Of a DNA stretch of 64,000 nt, positions 57,071 to 64,000 are shown one piece after another. The stretch comes from Prosapia bicincta (Eukaryota; Arthropoda; Insecta; Hemiptera; Cercopidae): positions 73,870,271 to 73,934,270 of the forward strand of contig JBAIZL010000001.1 of assembly GCA_036971475.1 (NCBI GenBank), written 5' to 3'. Position 1 is the stretch's first letter. Each line of letters opens with the position of its first letter. Under the pieces are notes generated by a model that worked only from the letters and a program-made list of their open reading frames with translations, was not told the DNA's origin and searched no databases. A program made the translations under genes and the position numbers.

Positions 57071-57496
57071 TTATTTCCTACCACTAGATCCAAACCCTGA
57101 TTTTCCCCTCTTTGTTTCTTCTAAGTGAACAATTTCTACTAATTTTGGATAAGCACAAACCTCACAAATCTACTGAGCAATTTTATCGCCCCGTCTAACA
57201 AAAAAATCTTTATTTGAAAAATTATATAACAACACCTTTACATTCCCTGTATAATCCTTATCAATTACCCCTGCACCTACATGAATGAAATAATTAAATG
57301 CTAACCCCGATCTGGGAGCAATACGACCATATGTATTATTAGGTAAAGAAATTGCTAAATCTGTTTTCACTAAACATTTACCAAATTTAGGAACAACATA
57401 TTCATAAGCACTTTTTAAATCAAAACCTGCAGATAATTCACTGCCCTTTTCGGGTGTATATGCATTTTCAGTTAATTTTATAAATCCCAATTCCAT
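57071..57496 (-). pseudogene. dUTPase (trimeric type) interrupted by a TAG codon
   Basis: It would hydrolyse dUTP to dUMP and keep uracil out of newly made DNA. The motifs in order are I, SAGFDL (22-27); II, GRIAPRSGLA (57-66); III, GAGVIDKDYTGNVKVLLYN (74-92); and IV, RRGDKIAQ (101-108). A TAG at 57,170-57,172 then stops the frame. Beyond it the same frame continues with CAYPKLVEIV and motif V, GKSGFGSSG, to a TAA at 57,071-57,073. Total length is about 140 codons, normal for the family. Motif V closes the active site in this enzyme type, so a product ending at TAG is expected to be inactive unless read through. The ATG at 57,496 follows a TTATTTTCAG-TT acceptor-like sequence. Confidence 0.93.
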
Positions 57497-58086
57497 AACT
57501 GAAAATAATAAAACTATATTAAAAATTATATATGTATGTTTATTGTAAACAGCAAGAACTCTAATTAATAAATAACATTTACCTGTAAATTCTGTCCTTC
57601 TATCAAAAGAAATAAACGCAATGTCCTAACACACAGAGATGTATTCAGCTGCAATTCAAAGACAATAGTGAATAGAAACGTTTATAAAGTGAACTGTAGC
57701 CTGCACATGCGCACGCAGTATAATCAAAGCTAAAAAATGGAAGATTATTTGTTAAGCACTTAGCGTTCTAAGATCACAGCATAAAAAGTCAACATGCGCT
57801 GGATTGTTTGTTAAGCGCGTTTTCCATATTAAGATTACACCAAGGGCATAATAATGCGCGTTGCGCGTTTTCCATATTAAGATTACACCAAAGGCATAAT
57901 AATGCGCGTTGTATACTAATCAAAGGCTGATTTAAACTTTTATCGCCTGGTCTTATTGAGTTGACTGTTGACCCTATTAAGATTACGAGCATTCAACATA
58001 CGCAAATTAAACTTTAAACATTTTAGCGTCTATCACAGTAGTTATCAGTTCGCATTTTCTGTATTCAATTTAACTTAAAGTAATTA
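57497..58086. promoter_or_regulatory. Intergenic region between dUTPase and metalloproteinase, with repeats and TATA box
   Basis: A TTTATAAAG box at 57,681-57,689 faces the dUTPase on the minus strand, about 100 bp before the candidate splice donor. A 48-bp tandem duplication (GCGCGTTTTCCATATTAAGA at 57,815 and 57,863) is flanked by further GCGCG and TTAAGATTAC copies (for example near 57,974). The short ORF here is a by-product of the duplication. Confidence 0.55.
57499..57582 (-). other. Candidate 84-nt intron in the dUTPase leader
   Basis: On the minus strand TTTACAG-GTAAATG (donor at 57,582) and TATTTTCAG-TTATGG (acceptor ending at 57,499) would remove an AT-rich 84-nt piece just before the ATG. 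The sites fit insect consensus. There is no transcript evidence. Confidence 0.35.
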
Positions 58087-59661
58087 TTATTTTAATTGTA
58101 ATACTAAACTTTTTAACTTGTTTAATATATTAGCATTGTTAGAATATTTACTGCATTCAACTCCAAAAACGTCTAACTCGTTGACTTGTGCTTTAACTAC
58201 TGTGTTTAAAAATTCACTGTAGCCTAAAATAGTGTTATTCTTAAAGAAATATAATAATCCATCTGTAAATCTAAAAACGGACTCCATATTACCAGGTAAG
58301 AATGAAAATGTATCAGAAATTAACCCATAACTCTTAATTTGAAAATTACATTCATCTAATAACATATAATAGTTTGTATTAAAGAAAATATATGTATTTC
58401 CTTTATAACTGTTTACGACCCCATTTATAATCATTGAAGATCTGCCTCCTAATATTGAAATATGTTTTGGATAACCACTAACAAGTTTTAAAGACGGAAA
58501 ATCTAACATAAAAATATATTGACCAGCAAAAAAGACAATTTGCTCAGTTGGTCTCTGATAAATAAAATCAAATTTTGTAAAATTTTCTGGAAAAAAAATT
58601 AACCAGTCTACAATTAGTTGTGCTTTGTTAACAACTGTCTTATCTTGTAAATTTACCGACCAAAACCATTTTTCATAAAAAATATATAATTGATGATTGA
58701 TAACTAGAAAAGTTTTTAAATTCTTCAAATCACACAAATTCGGTGAATCTTCTTTATCTTGTTTTACACGTTCTGTAACGGATTTTGAAGGTCTTGTCGT
58801 TGTTGATATAGTGTCTTTAGGTCCATATAAGGTTTGTATTGCTAAAATGTCGTCCGCTGACAGTTCATCATTCATATTCTGATAATATGGATACATTACT
58901 GAAGTCGGGTCGTTTGAGTGGCTTATACCCAGAGTATGGCCTATTTCATGAATTAAGACACTTAATAAAAAAATTTTACCTTGATCACATTTTAAAATGT
59001 CTCTTTCTAAACACCATAATTCTTCACTGTCAATGTGTATTTCACGAGTGCTTTGATTAACATTGGGATGAAATGCATGCGCCAAAACACCGCCTTCACC
59101 GTCAAATGTATTTGTACAAAAAATCGATGATCTTTGAAGTTTATGCACACCTTTTTTATAGGAAATTAATATATCAACGTTCGATCTGTCATTTACAAAA
59201 ACCAAATCTGTATGCTTTTCCCAAATTTTAAACGCTTGTTTCGCTAATTCTTTTACCTGACGCGTTGCTACAACGAAATACCATTTTAATACTTTCTTAT
59301 GCCACTTTTCAGAAGATAACCGAAAGGGGTAAATTGTATCTTTAAGACCACATCTAGGTATTCGCATAAATTGTAAATTTTCATTAGTTATTTTACCATT
59401 TATCGTTAAATTGTAATACTCTTGAAATAATAAAATTGCGTCAGATACTAATGTCAAATTAATATTTGAAATATCAGTGCTGTTAGATATATTCAAATAA
59501 CCAAATTCGTTCAAATAATTTAAAACAAAATCAAGATTTTCTTCTTTACATCGTTTTACTATTTCACTTTCACCTGAACATGTATTCAAATCAAACAGAT
59601 CTTTTATTGCATAGTTTTTCACAATTAAAACAGTCACAAAAATTACCAATGTACATAACAT
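58087..59661 (-). CDS. Matrix metalloproteinase with pro-, catalytic and hemopexin domains
   Basis: 524 residues, intact and intronless. A hydrophobic signal peptide (about 1-18) is followed by a peptidoglycan-binding-like prodomain. Then comes the cysteine switch MRIPRCGLKD (Cys104), which normally holds the zymogen inactive. The catalytic domain has DGEGGVLAHAFHPN (structural metal loop), IHIDSEELW, and the zinc site HEIGHTLGISH (His238, Glu239, His242, His248) with Met-turn SVMYP (Met256). A Thr/Ser-rich hinge leads to a hemopexin-like domain closed by Cys310 and Cys503. No furin site precedes the catalytic domain. MMPs cleave extracellular matrix and basement membrane. The gene ends 134 bp from the right terminal repeat, fully inside the Polinton, so it is cargo rather than a host neighbour. 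The ATG at 59,661 is the natural start, directly before the signal peptide. Confidence 0.96.
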   Translation of the reverse strand: MLCTLVIFVTVLIVKNYAIKDLFDLNTCSGESEIVKRCKEENLDFVLNYLNEFGYLNISNSTDISNINLTLVSDAILLFQEYYNLTINGKITNENLQFMRIPRCGLKDTIYPFRLSSEKWHKKVLKWYFVVATRQVKELAKQAFKIWEKHTDLVFVNDRSNVDILISYKKGVHKLQRSSIFCTNTFDGEGGVLAHAFHPNVNQSTREIHIDSEELWCLERDILKCDQGKIFLLSVLIHEIGHTLGISHSNDPTSVMYPYYQNMNDELSADDILAIQTLYGPKDTISTTTRPSKSVTERVKQDKEDSPNLCDLKNLKTFLVINHQLYIFYEKWFWSVNLQDKTVVNKAQLIVDWLIFFPENFTKFDFIYQRPTEQIVFFAGQYIFMLDFPSLKLVSGYPKHISILGGRSSMIINGVVNSYKGNTYIFFNTNYYMLLDECNFQIKSYGLISDTFSFLPGNMESVFRFTDGLLYFFKNNTILGYSEFLNTVVKAQVNELDVFGVECSKYSNNANILNKLKSLVLQLK

Positions 59662-59794
59662 ATTAGTAAATAGTATTGTATCCAGCGTTAATATATTGTT
59701 ACCCTAGCGCATCACGCAAAGTACTGACACGCATCTGAAAAATCAGTTTCAGCCATTTTGAAACAGTGTTATCTGTTGCGAACGTCACACCAGT
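59662..59794. other. Right subterminal non-coding region, probable metalloproteinase promoter
   Basis: 133 bp between the MMP start and the terminal repeat. It contains GTAACAATATATTAACGC on the minus strand. No sharp TATA box is seen. Confidence 0.4.
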
Positions 59795-60119
59795 CATCTT
59801 GAATGACGCAGTTCCCCTGCCTCGAAACTGTTCTCCAACTCGTTCCCCCACAGTTTTCCCACTCGTTCCCCCCCACAGTTTTCCCACTCGTTCCCCCCAC
59901 AGTTTTCCCACTCGTTCCCCCACAGTTTTCCCACTCGTTCCCCCCACAACACCGCGCCTTCTCCTCTTTCTCCTCATTCTCCTCCATCCCCTCCACGTCC
60001 TTCCCCTCCCGCCCCCGCCGATAATTTTCCCGCCGATACCCGTACGCATTTGGTCATGCGTGCACGCATTTGGCCACGCCCCCGCCAATAATTACCCCGC
60101 CAATACCCGCGTCCTACAC

Positions 60120-60123
<4 letters not shown>
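59795..60123. repeat. Polinton right terminal inverted repeat (about 329 bp)
   Basis: Inverse of 40,100-40,355. It is longer because the unit GAACGAGTGGGAAAACTGTG (minus strand) is present about five times against one on the left, and it ends with a diverged unit. Outside that internal minisatellite the two ends are nearly identical. The ORFs on both strands here (for example 59,699-60,088) are repeat artefacts. Confidence 0.95.

Positions 60124-60185
<62 letters not shown>
60123..60185. repeat. (TA)n tract at the Polinton insertion site
   Basis: About 62 bp of TA dinucleotides abut the right terminus. Shorter TA sequence (40,088-40,099) abuts the left terminus. The Polinton seems to have inserted in this tract. 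Confidence 0.93.
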
Positions 60186-60186
<1 letters not shown>

Positions 60187-60188
<2 letters not shown>

Positions 60189-61000
60189 CCACAACATAAA
60201 ATGGCCGCTTACAACTCACTTTTATACAGGATGCTAAAATTGCCTCTAAATAATCAAGAAAAAACCAAAGAAAAACAAATAGTATATCAAATAGCCCAAA
60301 AAAAGGATACAATAAAAAACTATAGATAAATTAGAATTTAAAATATTAAATAATTTAAATCAACCTAAAATCGAAATACAAACTGGGCTACATTCACATA
60401 CACAGGATACAACATAAAAGGAATAACTAAAACACTAAAAAATAATAATACTAACATAGCCTACAAAAACACAGGAAACATAATCAACAAAATAAACCAA
60501 CCAGAAGAAATATGTCCCACACTTAATAACGGAATATACAAAATCGAATGCCCAGACTGTAATAAAATATACATAGGCCAAACAAAAAAGAAATTAAAAG
60601 ACAGATATCAAGAACACCTCAATGCATACATCAAACCTGACATTTATAACTCAAACTTAGCCACACACGCAATCAAAAACAAACACACATTCCCCACATT
60701 AAAAAACGTACACCTAATAAAAAAAGGTTCAAAAAGGCCTCAAAATGACAATCTAGGAACAACTAGAAATTTATAAAAATAAAAATAACATCATCAACGA
60801 ACAGATACAAATAAAATTAAAAAACGATAAATTATTCAATCTAATAGACAATATAAACCCCAAAACGAACGTTAAAAACTCGCACAGTGCAGTGAAGCTA
60901 AAAATAGAAGTTAACGGTACACCAAGGTCAACGGCAAATTCCACGCAGCTCGCAGTCCAAAACACGTTCAGTATGCCCGAAGATGGAGACACTAACTAGT
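60187..61000 (+). pseudogene. Penelope-like retroelement, 3' end of RT plus GIY-YIG endonuclease, decayed
   Basis: KMAAYNSLLYRMLKLPLN (from about 60,200) is the RT/endonuclease linker typical of Penelope-like elements. Later frames read NNGIYKIECPDCNKIYIGQT and then LKDRYQEHL, the GIY-YIG nuclease with its Cys pair, and the C-terminus IYKNKNNIINEQI to MPEDGDTN. The coding sequence is broken by a stop near 60,327 and by frame changes near 60,385 and 60,740. The 5' two thirds are missing. It starts right at the (TA)n tract beside the Polinton. Confidence 0.88.
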
Positions 61001-61058
61001 CTCTGAAAGTACTCGCATAAATACCAAGTAAGATTCTTGTTTAAGTACATAAGTGAAA

Positions 61059-61061
<3 letters not shown>

Positions 61062-61108
<47 letters not shown>
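61062..61108. repeat. (TA)n microsatellite
   Basis: TA dinucleotides between the PLE end and the inverted-repeat arm. Confidence 0.93.
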
Positions 61109-61110
<2 letters not shown>

Positions 61111-61120
61111 AATGGTCGAC

Positions 61121-61222
61121 TATATAAGAAATTCTTTTCTGATAATGAACGCCTCAAATACGTTAGGATATTTTTTTATAAAAATAATTTAAAATAATAT
61201 ATAAATTTAAATATACAATGAA
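61121..61222. repeat. Right arm of the flanking 100-bp inverted repeat
   Basis: Inverse of 39,978-40,078 with about 95% identity, including TATAAGAAATTCTTTTCTGA and the AT-rich tail. The arms enclose the PLE fragment and the Polinton. Without the Polinton they would be about 1 kb apart. Confidence 0.9.
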
Positions 61223-61238
61223 AAAATAAATATAATAA

Positions 61239-61241
<3 letters not shown>

Positions 61242-61283
<42 letters not shown>
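61242..61283. repeat. (AT)n microsatellite
   Basis: AT dinucleotides following the inverted-repeat arm. Confidence 0.93.
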
Positions 61284-61286
<3 letters not shown>

Positions 61287-61984
61287 TATAGACACTCATT
61301 GCAGACTCAGACAGTACGGGGCTGTGTAGGCAATTTAACACCAGTACTAACTATAGTGCTTTGGAATCATGAACATTTCACTTGTTTGCTAAAGAAAGTA
61401 ATGTATAAATATCATTTTCAGGCCGATTAATAATTAATTCCGATTTTATTTTAGCTGTACATTTTTCGAAACCGTAAAATATTGGTCAGTATTTCTGGTT
61501 AACTCATTTACGCACCGTATAGCGTTCGTGGAGAGATAGTGCGTTTAGTTTTAGAAATAGAGCTTCACTTTAATTAAGTTCCGATTGGCGGTCGCATATT
61601 TCCGTGGGCTAAATGAATAAAACGGTTTATGTTCCACCCGCTGTATTTAAATAAATGGAAATGAGTCCAGGATTACGTTGATCTATAAAACCGGCGACAC
61701 GGCGATATGTAAAGTTTAATGTTTTAAACAATCCGAATCAACTCCCGGTTTTGTATTTTAGACCTGTGCTTGCAGGTAAGTAAATACACTTCAAAAGGTA
61801 CAATACATATAATGATACTGTAAACGTATTCGGTGTACGACATCAATGGATGGATATTTCTGTTACCTCTTGGTTCAGTTACACATAACCAGGGAAAAAA
61901 GCTCCTAAGAAGACCATCATCGGAATAAAATAAGGACTAGTCGTTGGATTAACAATCATAGAAAACACAACTGAAAGAAACTGC

Positions 61985-62039
<55 letters not shown>

Positions 62040-62360
62040 TCATTATATATATACTAGCAAAGTACTCGTTCTTCATACGGGGTTGACGAATATTGGTATT
62101 GATTTACATTGTATTTGGGTTGAATTTAATTTACTGAAATCATATCACAATAATTATATCAAACTATAATATATAAACCTAGAGTTAAGAGAGTTTCTAA
62201 GGCCAGTGGGGCGGTGCCCTGACGGAATTTCTAAATACAAATAGGCTATGTGAAAACTAGAGACGCTAAGAATGTCCATGTAAAATTTCAGATATTTATT
62301 TCCAGTTCCCAAGTGTTCGGAAGGGGAAACAATATACCGGACACCGCAGAAAGTCATCAA
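62040..62360 (+). mobile_element. Degenerate transposon tail, copy 1
   Basis: It begins TATATATATACTAGCAAAGT next to a TA tract and contains GTAAAATTTCAG, blocks shared in order with copies at 63,040 and 63,400. The pattern of short copies ending in simple repeats suggests a LINE 3' tail or non-autonomous relative. The family is not identified. Confidence 0.45.
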
Positions 62361-62582
62361 GGATACGAAAAAAATAACGAAAACTCTTGTTCAGGAAAAT
62401 AAATAGAATTTTTATCAAATTAAAGTTGGGTGAAATATTCAGCAGTAATGAAAAGTACTACGGCCGAGTATCAACATCGCGCCGTACTACGTATATATAT
62501 ATTTAAATGTAGGCCTACCTATAAAGTATCCAGTTACGATAGATTTGGTAGTAATTTGATGCAGCACTATATACTTATATAT

Positions 62583-62615
<33 letters not shown>

Positions 62616-63039
62616 ATTGTGTCCAGTCAGGATATTAGGCTGTAGTTTTATACATTAGCTAACTAAACAACATTGCCACGTCTACTTTAAAGGAGTAATA
62701 CTTTGTCGCGTGATCTCTATTCCAGCCTTACGAGTGTATATTTGGTTAAACATATATAATTACAACCAAATTTATTTTGACTGGATACTTCACAGGTATA
62801 GAAAACTAACCTCCAGTGGCAATAACAAACAATAATTGACAACATAGCTTCAGGACAAGTTTTTTATTCATTTTATAGGTATTATATTGGGGGTGGGCAA
62901 TTTTCATTTCTAACAGCACTGTAATCACCGCGTTGGGGGAATTACATTTTTCGAAAACGGTAAATTTTTCGGGGCGTGTGCGAGATTTTTTATTATTTTG
63001 TGATGGCTATCGTCGTCGCCCAGTATAATATTTTTCTCT

Positions 63040-63170
63040 AAAAACAAACACGTAGGAACGGGAAATAAATAGCAAATTTCAGCTCAAAGGATCTAGTAGT
63101 TTTTACATGATTGAGTAACACACACACATACAGATACCATTAGACTTTTATATAATAGGTTCGTTCCCAA
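63040..63170 (+). mobile_element. Degenerate transposon tail, copy 2
   Basis: AAATTTCAGCTCAAAGGATC, then TTTTTACATGATTGAGTAAC and a CA-rich stretch ending ATTAGACTTTTATATAATAG. The same blocks in the same order are found at 63,480-63,560. Confidence 0.5.
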
Positions 63171-63384
63171 TAGCTATATCAACATATAAACGTACTGATT
63201 TTTGTCTTATAAGCCACGGGAAAGAAACACTGCTGCTTGTAACTTAAAGTTTGTAAAGTAATTTAACCTAGAAAGATGAATAACAATAAACGTCCATCGG
63301 CTGTTTAAATGTCTTTAAATGTGACTGTTACAGGTGATTATCAGCTGATTAAATCCAGTTAAGTATTAAATATAGTATAGTAAA

Positions 63385-63662
<278 letters not shown>

Positions 63663-64000
63663 ATTAAATTGTAAAAAGGATACAATGTTATCGTGTTAAG
63701 GTTTAAATGAATCTATCATATACACCAAACTCTCGTAGAATTTGGCTGATGCGACAATACAGAAACAACAGGTGGTTTATTACGTCTTCGTATAGTAACA
63801 GCTGTGTGACAAATAATCAAGAATGTAATAAGTAGCTTGAAAGCTGTGACCTCACAGATTTATAGACAAATTATTTATTCCAAAACAATAGGTCAATCTT
63901 TTGTGCAAATGTTATATCCCATTGTCAATTACGTCATCACCTTTGTTTACCAAATCACCCTAAGCCTATACTGCATCTTTTGTCACATAGTATGCAGCGT

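Larger units (their letters stand above)
40100..60123. mobile_element. Polinton/Maverick (adintovirus-like) element, 20,024 bp, both termini present
   Basis: The element begins AGTAGTGTAGGACGCGGG and ends with the exact inverse, so it has the 5'-AG...CT-3' termini known for Polintons. The six bases on each side (40,094-40,099 and 60,124-60,129) are both ATATAT. This agrees with the family's 6-bp target duplication, but both sit in (TA)n tracts and so prove little. Inside are the Polinton hallmark genes: protein-primed DNA polymerase B, retroviral-type integrase with chromodomain, A32/FtsK-type packaging ATPase, adenovirus-type protease, and minor and major capsid proteins. The left-half genes point right, the right-half genes point left, and they converge at about 51.0-51.7 kb. 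A BIR protein, dUTPase and matrix metalloproteinase are additional cargo. Several frames are broken, so this copy is probably not competent as it stands. Confidence 0.96.

Noticed and set aside
57789..57992. 67-residue minus-strand ORF with repeated ALLCPWCNLNMENA-like segments
   Set aside because: It arises from the 48-bp tandem duplication in the intergenic region and shows no domain.
58697..59060. Plus-strand ORFs across the metalloproteinase
   Set aside because: They are shadows of the minus-strand coding frame without any motif.
40094..60129. ATATAT on both sides as proof of a 6-bp target site duplication
   Set aside because: It fits, but both flanks are (TA)n, so the match is expected by chance. 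The boundary rests on the terminal repeats instead.

Overview
This window looks like nuclear DNA from an arthropod, most likely an insect. It is AT-rich and dominated by microsatellites, satellite arrays and transposable elements. It carries a jockey-type retrotransposon piece, a Penelope-like (PLE) piece and an animal-type Polinton/Maverick. I see no host gene that can be named. The species cannot be told from the sequence.

Layout. 1-452 is the edge of a jockey-clade reverse transcriptase on the minus strand. 453-25,840 is gene-poor and holds dinucleotide repeats, a 35-bp satellite with a 315-bp higher-order period (3,690-6,525), diverged local duplications (208 bp, 374 bp, 97 bp), a 39/78-bp minisatellite (23,150-24,425) and a 42-bp inverted repeat (25,196-25,402). 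25,840-39,140 is a 13.3-kb satellite array with a 101-bp unit. It is followed by a related 100-bp satellite to 39,785. 40,100-60,123 is a Polinton with both terminal inverted repeats, inserted in a (TA)n tract. 60,187-61,020 is a decayed PLE 3' end, and a 100-bp inverted repeat flanks Polinton and PLE together. 61,020-64,000 is AT-rich repeat DNA with degenerate transposon tails.

The Polinton. The left half reads rightward: an unknown split ORF, a Cys/His-rich small protein, a 267-aa protein with a possible nuclease-like N-terminus, integrase with chromodomain (frameshifted), packaging ATPase, a coiled-coil structural protein, a small structural protein, a parvovirus-type phospholipase A2 protein, an adenovirus-type maturation protease, penton-like minor capsid, a 53-aa ORF, major capsid protein, and a BIR (inhibitor-of-apoptosis) protein. 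The right half reads leftward: protein-primed DNA polymerase B, two duplicated ORFs of unknown function, dUTPase (nonsense codon), and a complete matrix metalloproteinase with hemopexin domain next to the right terminus. Replication, integration, packaging, capsid and maturation functions are all represented. The element also carries three genes of kinds that large insect DNA viruses are known to acquire: BIR, dUTPase and MMP. The layout is that of an integrated virus (adintovirus-like) rather than a plain transposon.

State of the copy. Several reading frames are damaged or lack an ATG: the first ORF pair, integrase, protease, major capsid and dUTPase. Two of these lie at homopolymer A runs, so assembly error must be separated from true decay. 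The metalloproteinase, BIR, polymerase, ATPase and penton frames are intact. The element is also full of short tandem duplications that repeat the ends of genes.
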